Positions 25,166 to 36,175 of a stretch of 64,000 nt of DNA are shown one piece after another. The notes beneath the pieces were generated by a model. The model ran no database searches. It was given only the letters and a program-made list of their open reading frames with translations, and had not been told where the DNA came from. Both the position numbers and the translations under genes were made by a program. Origin of the DNA: Erythrocercus mccallii (lineage: Eukaryota; Chordata; Aves; Passeriformes; Dicruridae); NCBI GenBank assembly GCA_013397435.1, contig VZRG01000266.1, positions 331,662 through 395,661 on the forward strand. The letters are read 5' to 3'. Positions within the stretch are counted from its first letter, which is position 1. Each line of letters opens with the position of its first letter.

Positions 25166-27280
25166 AGAAAATACACAGAATAAAAGTACCATTATGCCTC
25201 CAAACTCCCCCGTGAGGGTCCTTCTAATTTAGTTATATGCATATGTAAGTAGGTTGGGGGTTCAATTTTAGTATGGCTTGCTGAAAGCTACTCAAGTTTT
25301 CTGCATATGGACTTAAATTCCTGTAAGTCCCAAACATATTTTATTGGTCCATGACTAGTCTATGCCTTGTTTAAAAAAACAAGAGCATGAATGACATCAC
25401 ATAATGGGAAAATCACAGAATAGGAAACTGTTTTCCATATCACTTCTTAATTTGATGCTTATATGTCCTATAGTCATGAAAAAATTAACAAGATTCAGAC
25501 TAAATTTTGCTCTTGAGTTATTTTGCAGGTTAGGAATCAGCCATGAAGTAGACCAGACAGAATAATGTAGTTTGTCATACATAAATTTTCTGGCAAGGTT
25601 CACTTTTTTAAAGCTCTGATTTCTCAAGCTGATTAACCCCCTCACCAGTTGCTATGTTCCATGGGATTTGAAGTCATCCTGCACTTTACAGCGTTTCTTA
25701 AAAAAAATGTTTATTCTAAAATTTTTAATTAAAAAAAGAAATTAAAGTTTGCTTGCTATCTTCACAACATGTTATGTTTCCTTTAGAAACATAACATTTG
25801 GGGGGTTTTGTTTTTTTTTTTTAATCAGAATGTATCTGTTGACCTTTTAACAAATTCTACCAAATATATTGTATACAGACAATATTTGGCTTTGAATTAT
25901 GTGCAATTATTACTGAAATCTAAGGAAACTTTAAGACAACCAAATGCAGAATTTGTCTTATTTGAAAAGATATAGAAACACACTTAGAAAAATGTATCAC
26001 TTAAACTAAGTCTTCCTTTTATCCCAGAAGGCAGCATTTTAGTATCTTTATTTGACTGCAGTTCTGTTGATTTATGGTACTAGACTAGAAACTGGGAGGT
26101 TAGAAAACAGAAAAATCTGCTATCAGTCTCACAGAAAAAAATAGCTTCAAGTGAGAAATGCTTTCTCCAAGACACAGGTGAGCTTTGCTGTTTTAATAAA
26201 ATGCTACCTGTTAACTGAAAGCAAATTTGGGTATCTCCATACTGACATCAAAAGCATTATTATCATAGGCATGAAGACATGCTTTAGTCTATAAGCAATC
26301 TATACAAACTCTATGACTTTTTAATTTGAAATTACAGTTTTAAATATTGCAATTTTCTCTAAATAATGAAGAGTCTCTACTGGCACTTTACTTTTATAGC
26401 TCTTTTTAGTAATTGAATTATTAATGTATAATGCTAATTCATTAATTTCACAGATACAAACAATATTTATACTTTTACTACTATAGAAAAATAATTATAG
26501 TAGATTATTTGGACTCCACATGTCCAAAATGATGAGCCATTCTATTATCTCTTGTAAAAGCTTCAGAGCCCACTAGAAATACAAATTTACCACTGTTCAC
26601 ATTGAAATATAGTTTCAGACAGTATATAATTTCCTATTTTTTAAATGCCACATAGATTTTTATCTCCTTCAGCTTTTAAAAACGTTATATTTCTCTTCAA
26701 CAGATGTGCCATTTTTGTAGTTCACTGTGTGTTAGTACAAACTATTTTGGATATGAGTTATTTGGGTCTTCTCTGACAAGAAGCACCTCAGTTCCTGTTA
26801 TTTGATTTGTAATAATATTTTATTATTTGGTGAATGCAGTACAGAAAACTAGCATAATAGAATATTTTAAAAACTTTTCTGCTGTACCATTTGGTACTCA
26901 AGGACTACATCATAGAGTTCTATGTGTTCACTTAAAGGTTTGTGGATGACTGGGACCAACCTCATATTGGTGTATTTTTCCACTGTAGAAAATACCTCCT
27001 TTTAATGTACAATTCAAGTTTGACAGAAGGAACAGTAACCTAAACTAATAAACTATCGTGTGAGCACTCTTCCAGTACCACTATGTGCGATGAATCTAAC
27101 AATGAAGCATGACAGGGGAAGTGAATAAATGAGCTCACTTGCAGTAATTTACTATGCAGTTTTCTATACTGCACTCACACAGGCAAAAGCATTTTAAATT
27201 GTTATGTATTGGCCTGTTACTGTGTCTCATCCACCTATGAAAATGAGCTAACTCAATCCTTGCATAAGACTAGGTCACAT

Positions 27281-27286
27281 AATAAA
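27281..27286 (+). terminator. CYBRD1: Candidate CYBRD1 poly(A) signal
   Basis: AATAAA followed within 10-20 bases by a TG-rich stretch (CATGTTTGTATGG), about 2.1 kb after the stop. One of several candidates. Confidence 0.4.
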
Positions 27287-27550
27287 AGCACATGTTTGTA
27301 TGGAAGGTAGTCAGTTGCCTAGGGATTGTTCTGGAAGAAACTAACTGTACAGTGTACTGGGAAAACCCACAAAATGTATGCCTTCTTTGTTACAGCAAAG
27401 TTGGATGTATTCAAATGAACAACTTTTAGGTAGTTGGTTCTATATGCTGTTAAAATTAAGCTACAATAACCAATATGCCTCCTGGTTTCCACTGTATTCC
27501 ATGTACTGTTCAAGGGGAATGCTACTTGAAAAAAGAATGGTGGCATTTCT

Positions 27551-27697
27551 TTAATTCTCTGTTCTCATGAAGAGCAAGGTACAAGTAACAGCAAAGTTGT
27601 GGGTTCAAACCCCATATGGGCCATTTGCTTAAGGGTTGGACGTGATGATCCTTCTGGGTCCCTTCTAATTCAAAACCATTCTGTGATTCTGTGATAT
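27551..27697 (+). mobile_element. tRNA-derived SINE with CR1-like tail (TguSINE1-like)
   Basis: The left part resembles a tRNA-Ile gene, decayed at its A box but with a clear pol III B box GGTTCAAACCC at 27602-27612, followed by CATATGGGCCA like the tRNA acceptor end. The right part (GGTTGGACGTGATGATCC, GGGTCCCTTCTAATTC) and the terminal ATTCTGTGATTCTGTGA units match the CR1-type 3' tail. This fusion is the TguSINE1 architecture I recall from zebra finch, in which CR1 enzymes supply mobilisation. The copy is in the orientation of CYBRD1. The left boundary is approximate. Confidence 0.82.
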
Positions 27698-27803
27698 AAA
27701 ACTAACTGAAAATCAAGGATTAGCAACCTCTTGAGGGGAACCTCCCAGAACATAATTTGTTTTCAACTGAGAGGTTAAACATGATAGTAGAAACTCAGTG
27801 GAA

Positions 27804-27860
27804 ACTGGAAGATTATAATCTGGAAACTGGAATTATAATCTGAAGCTGGAATTTATAATC
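27804..27860. repeat. Three imperfect tandem copies of a ~20-base unit
   Basis: Units of the form ACTGGAA-TTATAATCTG recur three times with small indels. Confidence 0.8.
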
Positions 27861-28736
27861 AGTGACATCTCACGTGTGTGAACTCTGGAATTCTTGGAAG
27901 GTCCCCATGACATGCAGTAGCTGTGAGCTCCTAAACCTTGATCAACCTTGGTGTGTGCAATTTAAAACTGACAAAACACACTATAGACTTTTGGCTTAAT
28001 TCTAAACTGATTTAAAAGCTAAATCTAAATATCCTTGCAAAGAAAATGAGGTTAGTTCAATGCTAAATAAAAATACATAGGTGTTTGGAGAGTAATAGTC
28101 CTAAACCTGTTCCTCAAAGTGGCCTTCCATTAACTTTCCTTTCATGCAAATTTTCTTACCTGTATTTATGAGTAATATAAATACAGTAGCAACATAGGAA
28201 ATGAAAACAGTGTATTTTCAAAGATACAAATAGAAGGTAGCTTTTTCATTGGGATTTTTCTGCATGTTTGGAAATCATCTACATGGTTGTTTTTACAGGA
28301 AGATCGTAAAGCTAATATTCCAGGTTTGGATTCCTATAAAAAACCAAGAAGTTACTAAATTTAACATTGAAAGTGCTACCTTTTTAAGATGCCTGGCAAA
28401 AAAAATACTATACTTACCTTCTGTCATGCAGCACTATGCACAGAAGCAGAAGAGTGTTTTTTCCAACATTAATGAAACTGACAAACGACGGCACAAATTA
28501 ATTCTAAAATTGAATGTAATTACATGTGTACTTCTTATTACATGTAACCAAGAATATTGCATACGATAATGTAAATATGGATTACTTGTTTACATGGGTA
28601 TTTTATTGAGTGACAAAGAGATACTGCCAAATATTTTCTATTTCAGAAGTCTTTTTTGCTTTTATTTCAGAAAATTCCTTCCCCTGTTTTTAACTGTTCA
28701 CAAGAACTTAAAAATTATTTTATTATCCAAGGTAGA

Positions 28737-28776
28737 TAGATGAGAGCAAATATTTGTAGATGAGAGCAAATATTTA
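28737..28776. repeat. Two tandem copies of a 20-base unit
   Basis: TAGATGAGAGCAAATATTTG is followed directly by a copy that differs only in its last base. Confidence 0.9.
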
Positions 28777-28814
28777 ATTACAATGTCTGTTTTCCTTATT
28801 CTTTTTTATATATT

Positions 28815-28820
28815 AATAAA
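28815..28820 (+). terminator. CYBRD1: Candidate distal CYBRD1 poly(A) signal
   Basis: AATAAA followed by T-rich and GCTTGTGAC sequence, about 3.65 kb after the stop. Would give a 3' UTR of a length like that recalled for human. Confidence 0.4.
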
Positions 28821-31589
28821 AATGATTTTTTGAGCTTGTGACACTACTGAGTACAGATTTCATTACGCTACTAAAATATAATTTTCTAAATTTGGATAAA
28901 GGTCAAATTATTCCTAAATTACTTTTTGAAAAGAGGAGGACAGTTGTACAAAGTTCCTTAAATATGTCTTAATTTCAACTATTCATGATCTTCATGATGA
29001 AATTTATGTACTTTGCATTCTTAGGAAGATAGTCAGTATATAACGGAAAGTGAAAGAATTCACTATTTAAGCAATTCGCATTTCACCTTCTGATCATAAC
29101 AGAAATTCCTCACAGCAGTTGTTAGAGGGAGAAAAAAACTAAACCAAAACTATCCTGTCATGAGGATGCGATTACAAATACAGGAAGGTCATGAATTCTG
29201 ATATATAATGGTAACATAATGCATTGTAAGACTGAAATACCCTCAGATAAGTAACAGCCAGACTAAGGACAGACCCCATGGAATCTTCTGACCCAATTCA
29301 ACATCTGCATATCAAGTTATCATACTCATAAATAGGTTAATGATCAAAAAATGCTATAAAAGTAAAATCATCCATATGAACCTATCTGTTACAATTAAGA
29401 ATTAAGGTATTCTTGAGTTTAGTAAGTTTAACTGGAAATTCTCTGAAAGTGTACAGCATAATTTGATTATTTGTGAATACCATATGGCTGTTGGCTAAAA
29501 TTTTCCAACATTTTCATCATCATAGAATAATAAAAAATACTATTACAAACATCAGTGTAGCAGAAAACCTGTTTTATTCAAACCTGACAATTCCCTGTTG
29601 CTGATAACTTCCCTGAACTGTTGCCTGTAAGCTAGATCTGTTGGGGGAAATTTTGGTAAAATAGTCCACGGTTTTAAAATACATTAATAAAAAATTCAGT
29701 AAAACCTCAATTGTATTCAAAATTGAAAGATGGGATTCAAATTTTGGCAGGAGAACTACATTTGTGTGGAAAAATGGTTTTTTTTCCAAAAAGTAGTTGA
29801 TGGAATCCTCGTAACTTACAATACAGATATTTACGTTGTGTTATGGTATGAGCAACACTTGTGATCTCTGTAAGACTAGTGGGCAGTAAAGAGGGGTAAA
29901 CTATTATTCAGGTAGAAATTCAAGTCCAGGTCAGCAAAACAGATGACAACCATTCCAGGCAATTCAGCTAAGGAAAGAGAAGAGGTAATGTTGAGAAAAT
30001 CCAGTTACTACTGCATACAAACCAAAAATCTAAAACAATGAGAGAGCCCCAGCTAACTCTTACAGAAGAAGCAGAAACAATGGGTATAAATTTCAATGAG
30101 CTCAGTTATATTCACTAAATGTACTTATCACAGAGCCCCAATCAACACAGGTTAGTGTGGGGCTTGAGTTTACAGCTGAGTCCATGGCCATGTACACTTA
30201 CTACTCATTGGCTCTCAAATTCCATATTTTGCTGGTCACCAAGTCATGTCATAGTTACAAATACAGCTGTTAGAAAATGGATAAAAATTTTGAAAAAGTT
30301 TGCAATTTGTAGTTCAATTTTCACAAGCATTTCATTCCAACAAAATAAAAAATCCATTGAGTAGTACTTAAATTCTGCAGGATATAATTAAATATTAGTG
30401 TGATGAATAGTGTGATGGTCAAATATTTTTGTGGCAGATGACTCTGCTCATATGTGTATACAAGTAGTGATCCACTAGGTGGCCTTTGGCAGATGCTAGA
30501 CCAGCCTACTTTTAGGTGATACAATATCATGAGTTGTCTGCCTCAAAACAAAATCCCAAGTTTAGTAGTCATAAAACACACAGTCATGTCAGAATTTATA
30601 TATTCACTTCTCTTTTCTTTCAAAGGGCCCCCTCAGAATACAGTAGTTCTTCTTCCTGATGTTGGAAATTGCTTTTTATTGCGCTCCACCTCAGAGCTCT
30701 TAAATTTCTATTTGTAACTTTTGTGCAAATCCAAGCTTGGTTAAAGGACACAAGAAGAGCAGAAAAGTATGAAAGTTTAGGGATAGGCTCATATACAAGA
30801 TATTAAAGTAGCAAGAAGTAGGAAAAAAACAGGAACTTCCAGTAATTTTACCATTTGATCTTGCAGTATTAAAAAAAAAAATCCTGATAAAGTAAACGAG
30901 TGCCAATTTCAAATAACAAAAAAGTACACTTCTGCCATCTGATACATGCTAACAGCTTCTGTTCTTAATTTAATATCTCTGTGGATACTGGCTTGTTTTC
31001 TGATTTATTCCACTGAACAGACTAGTTTCAGTACTACTGAAAGCTATTTTTTACATGGTATGCTAGTGCTATGACTTGATCTTACCTGCTTACCCATTCT
31101 CTCAGTCTACACTGGAAGTTATTTTGTCTCCTATGGTTAACTAGTACTGATGGAGACAAGGCACTGTGGTTTTTCACAAACCTTGCTATTCGTGTTTAGG
31201 TCAACGAAGTGGCAAAATTCATGTAATTCTGATACTCCAGAACATTGCTGTCATTATTATTATGACTACTGGATCTGGTAGAAATACTAGTTTAAAATAC
31301 ACTAGCAATTCAGCTTGAGTGCTTGATCTTTTTGTTAAAAACAGCAATTGCTGCTGCAGTTAAGGAATAGCTCATACATCACTGTGGCAATGGGAACACT
31401 AATACTGTCTGGCTCCTGTTTCTGATCAGATGAAGAGAACAAGATTAAAAATACAAGAAAATTTACATGACTATTCATTGCAGTGATTACTGCATCTGTA
31501 ATGAGGAATTTGAACAAAAGTTCAGTAAGGCACAGCCTCTGTAATCATTTTAGTCTGTTTCAAATGCAAGATTGCCAATGGATAATAAC

Positions 31590-31990
31590 AACCCTGAACA
31601 CAACACTAGGTCTTAATGGCCCTGACCAGCCTCACCTGGGAGCCTCAAGCCCCACACTGCAGCTCATGAGTCCAGGGCCTTTAATCCTGCTCCATGTAGG
31701 TGTTTCAGTGCTTGCCTGCATCCCCTTAGACCTGACTTCCTGGCCTGATTTTTGCCTGATCCTGTTACCCTGGACCTGCCTAGTGACCACACTGGGACTC
31801 TGACCCTCAGTAGGTCGGGTTATGACCCGTGGATTGACTTTCCAGCATCACTGTCAACCTGCTTCAGCAGCTGAACCTGGTTGCCATTTCCTGCAATTCG
31901 TGCCAGCCTTTCTGCTGGCCATTCCTCATTGCACCCTGCCAGCAATCTTCTTGCATGTTCAGCCTGTACTCTGGACTTGGTAGATCAGTC
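31590..31990. repeat. Unclassified pyrimidine-rich patch, possible old interspersed repeat
   Basis: About 400 bases clearly more GC- and CT-rich than the flanks, with repeated words of the type CCTGACC, CCTGACTT, CCTGGCC, CCTGATCC and CCTGGACC. The sharp change of composition suggests inserted sequence, but I see no CR1, SINE or LTR ends, so the family is unknown. Confidence 0.35.
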
Positions 31991-32300
31991 TTCATGAAGC
32001 ATCTGCAGTAGACAGACAGTGGCTTCCCCACTTATATATATTCCTTCTCTTCATATTGTTTTATGGAAATACTTTGCCTAAAAAGCCTTCAAATTACATT
32101 TTCGTCATAATCTACAAATAACACATGAGGTGCACGGAGTGAACAAAGAAGTTTGCCAGACAGTTACTCAACAACAATAAAGCACCTTTTGTCTCTGCAT
32201 TTCCAATTATACTGAATGATACCATCATTTCACAGGTCTCCATCCCTAACAAGATTAGCAGCATGAAACATATCCATATAGAAAAGTATGGTTATTTTAA

Positions 32301-32600
32301 AAGCTGCAGCAATGTGAAATCAGAGATAAATCTTGTCCTCACTTTATTGCATACTGTAAGCAGAAGTTGCAAGAGCCTAGTGAAACACAACTGCAGCAGA
32401 TCTCAAAACGCTGCAGTAGAAGTTTTCCTAGCTCTTTGGTCTGTACTGACAATTATGCACCTGGTGACTGGAAAAAAATCTGCAGTTCTGAAAAGAAGGC
32501 ACTATTATACATGGATTTGGATGAACTCTTCTCTGCTACCAAGCAGCAGAAACCTGATGATGGCACTGCAAAAGCCTGGGAAGAATTTGCCTATCCATAA
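32301..32600 (+). other. Unidentified coding-like frame with downstream AATAAA
   Basis: One frame is open from the stop just before 32301 to TAA at 32598-32600 (99 residues) in AT-rich sequence. It has mixed, protein-like composition: KLQEPSETQLQQISKRC early on, YAPGDWKKICSSEKKALLYM in the middle, DGTAKAWEEFAYP at the end. It lacks an early ATG, and AG dinucleotides near 32359-32363 (TGTAAGCAG) could be a splice acceptor. AATAAA follows at 32680-32685. It could be the last exon of an unannotated transcript, the 3' end of an old processed pseudogene, or chance. I do not recognise the protein. Confidence 0.3.
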
Positions 32601-35600
32601 GATTGCAACTGTATAACCACAAGCACTATTTGAGTGAACACGTTTGCATATGGACCTAAGCACTGCTCTCCTCTTCTCGAATAAATGAAAGAAAATTCAC
32701 AGGCAATACAGGTGCTCAGCAATTCCCACATTCAGCAGCTGTTCAAATCCCCTTCTCAGAGTTACTTCACTTTGAAAAAACAGGTATCTTTACATAAGAA
32801 TTGCTTCCAGAGTTTTTAGCTGACTTCAGGGACAGAAGAGTTCCCTGTTACTCCAGTTTCTGACTGCACTTGACCTCCACTTGTACCTGCATTTAATATG
32901 AAGTTAAATATTCTGGCACAGAATCACATGGGGTGCTTCTTTTGACTTCTTGTTTTGTAAGGCTAAATCAACCACCATGGAGTCTTGTTTGAACCTCTTT
33001 TTTTTTTTTATTTTCAGTTGTAATTCAGGTACTAACTATAGGAAACTCTATCAAGGAATCTACACATGGTTTGAGCTCGTCACAGCAATGCCTCAGTCTT
33101 CTTCCTAAGTGAAGAGGTGACTACAATCCTGTAAGGGTTCAGACATTTCTCCACATTTTCCTACAAATTGTATTATTTTGCACTTACTAACATCATGCTT
33201 TCCAAGCCACTGAGTTACATCTGCTCCATTCATTAATTAACATTTACTTCTTATTCCAAACTCTTTTCTCCAGTTCTTCTGAGGACATTTTACTTCTATC
33301 TTTGTCTTCCCTGATTCTCTGCTTTAGCAACAAAATCTTTCTATTTCTCAGTATGTTTTTTCTGGCTTAAAACCTAATGAATTTCTCATCCTGGGGTGGG
33401 TAACTCAGTTTATTAAAGGACTAATTCACTGTGAAGAAAGCTCTTGTGGAATGTAGTAACTAAGATACAAAGACATTTTGTCCATCAGTCCAGTAAGTAC
33501 AAATGCAAATTATATGACAAACCTTACTTGTAGTTTTGTTACATTGTTGTCATAGTTATAATAGTTATTCATAGTATACTTAGTCTTCCTTTGCCTATCT
33601 CTAAACATTTAGAACATCCTAGGCAAATAATAACAATAAAAAAAATCTTGAGGTTTTGATCTAACATTTTGAATTTTCACTTAAAAATATTTTCGTGGCT
33701 TTAGAGCCAGTCTGTAAGTAAAATACATAAAATTAATTCCACCAGCTACATCCAATAATTTTTGGTTACTTTGTAATTTCAGGTCTGACTCATTTTGAGA
33801 GAAGACAGTTTCTATAGCCACTATGTAAAACACTAGGAAAAGCAGAAACTTCAATTTGTTCTCTTTATAGATTTGTTTATTCAGAAAGAAGCTTTGAAAT
33901 GGAAGGCTTTGAAAGGCTGGCTGAATAATGAGTTGTTATTCTTTGAAGGCATATTATCTTCAAAAATACAAGAAAACCTGAGGGTTTCTAATGAGAAGAA
34001 CCCTTTATTTTTGAAAGAAAATAAATGGAAGAGTTTGAAAAGATTTTTTCTTGTAGGTTTTTTTTCTTCTTCCTGGAGCTGCCTGTTGCTCTTATGTGGA
34101 AGCATCCTGCTGATTTGACTTTTTATTCTGCTGTGAGACTGATGCCAAGATTTACATGATTGCTGTGGATAGGAACTGGATTTAGCATAAGGAAGGTAAC
34201 TGCTTTGCCCCTAGGGAGAGGCAGAAAAGGGAAAGACAGAGTGGGGCACATAGACAATAATATCTGAAGCTATATTCTTGATCAATTATTTTATTCATTC
34301 TCTATTTTAAATTATGTTGCAACTAATAAATAGCAAGAAAGCTACTGGTCTCAAGCCAGGAACACAGATAAGCAAGAAAACTATTTATGGTTTCAAGCAA
34401 ATGTCCAACTATAATGGAAGCAATGTACTGTTTTTATACAGAACTGACATAGGGCCCCTTGTAACCTAAGTGTAATTAACAAAAACTCTCATCAGAATCA
34501 ATCAAGCCACATTTGTCTCCTACAAGGTCCTCCAGCAGAGAGAAAAGGATGACTGCAGAACTGTGCATCATTACAATTATTCTAGCAATTCATTGTCTGT
34601 ATAGTCTTTTGCACATTCTTCAGTTTTTAATTACATTCTCTGGACATTTAAACAGGTAAAGATTTTTGCTTATAAGGCTTGCACAACTTGAAATCATTTA
34701 CAGCCAGCTGGCAGACAATTGTCTTCTGTTAACCTACAGTGCCCATGGGAAATGCAATTTTTTGAGATACTGGAAAAGGTTTGCATCAAAATGCAGGGAA
34801 CTTCCCAAGCAAGACAAGACTCCATAGTAAGTACACAATAAATACTGAGAGCAGAAGGTAGTTAGAGGATTTTGGCACTGAGAGGGTATAGGCTATCAAA
34901 TGTAATTATTAACAGGTAATTTAATTTATTTCAGTTATTTTTTTAATTAGAAATATACACCTAATAAATAAAATTAAATACCATAATTGAATGAAAAATA
35001 AATATTATCTACTTGGTCTAAAAGCTTAAATTCATTAGCTGGTATCAGATAGTATCATACTACTGAGGTAAATATTCTGGAGTTCCTTAACTAGATGTAT
35101 TTAACAGAAAAAATGGGTAAGAATTAATTTTGTTCCCTTTTCCTTTGGTTAGTTACATAAAGAACAATTTATTCTGACATTTAAATCAGATTTTCTAACT
35201 ACAACAACTGATTTTATGATTTTGTACTTCTGTGATTATAAATTTATGATTCTCTCATGAAATTAAAGAATATTAAAATTTAAGAATAACTGATCCTATA
35301 AATTAAGTAATGGGTGATGCAGTGCTGGTTTTGCTGCTAGAAAATAGCATATTTGAGATATTCAGTTATTATCTGGAAATCCTCAAGTGGCATTTCTTGA
35401 AATAAAGTGTCATCTTAGGGCCACTGATAATAATTGCTCAGTATTTTTGCACTTGCTAAAGATTACCTCTAATATCAGTGTTCCTTGAATAGAAATTTTA
35501 GTAAAGCCTCAAATTTGGAGTATATGGACAAACTTCCTAAAATTCAGAAGTTTATCTGAGCACCCAAGGCTCAGTGAATCCACCAATCTATTGAGACTCC

Positions 35601-36112
35601 CCTAAATACAGAATTAATTTGAAGATAAACCTAATAATCTGATTTGTAACTACAATATTACCTTGAGAGCTAAGGTATCATTTATCATTTATCTACTTTC
35701 AAGAAGAATTTATTTTCTTTGGAAATCATGGCAAATTGAGACTTGGTTTGGGGTTTTACATTTTGCTCCCCTGCTTTTAGAGTGGAGTGTTGACATAGAG
35801 TTTCTTTGTTTCAAAGCCTCCAATTTTTTTTACTATCTCCTGCTATGTCACATTTGACTTTACTTTCTCTTACATGAGGAGGGAACAAGAACTGTCTTAT
35901 TTCTCCCTTCCCTGTTTCCCATGGCTGGCTAATGAGATTTTTATTGATGAAATTCAGAGCAAGAAGTGTTGTCAGGAAGATCAAAGGTAAAGTGCAGCCT
36001 CTGTGAACTAATCTGATCTGCTTCAAATCAAAAGTCATAGTTCTTAGTCATTAACTCCCATATCAGTTCAGAAATGCATAAGGATACAGAAAAAAATGGC
36101 AATTAAAGAATT

Positions 36113-36175
36113 TAGAATAGATAGAATAATAGAATAAATAGAATAGATAGGATAGAATAGATAGAATAACTAGAA
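36113..36175. repeat. (TAGAA/GATAG)n microsatellite
   Basis: Imperfect AT-rich array of TAGAA, TAGAT and GATAG units over about 63 bases. Confidence 0.9.

Larger units (their letters stand above)
25166..28830 (+). other. CYBRD1: CYBRD1 3' UTR / 3' flank
   Basis: AT-rich sequence after the stop with several possible poly(A) signals: AATAAA at 25179-25184, 26195-26200, 27281-27286 and 28815-28820. Those at 27281 and 28815 have T/G-rich sequence downstream. As I recall, the human gene has a 3' UTR of several kilobases, so a distal end is plausible and would place the SINE at 27.6 kb inside the mRNA. I could not decide the true end. Confidence 0.5.

Noticed and set aside
27551..27625. A possible real tRNA gene
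   Set aside because: The B box is good but the A box and anticodon arm are decayed, and the sequence runs straight into a CR1-like tail; it is a SINE.
28249..28569. A 106-codon open frame after CYBRD1
   Set aside because: Hydrophobic/basic chance composition in possible 3' UTR; no family resemblance.
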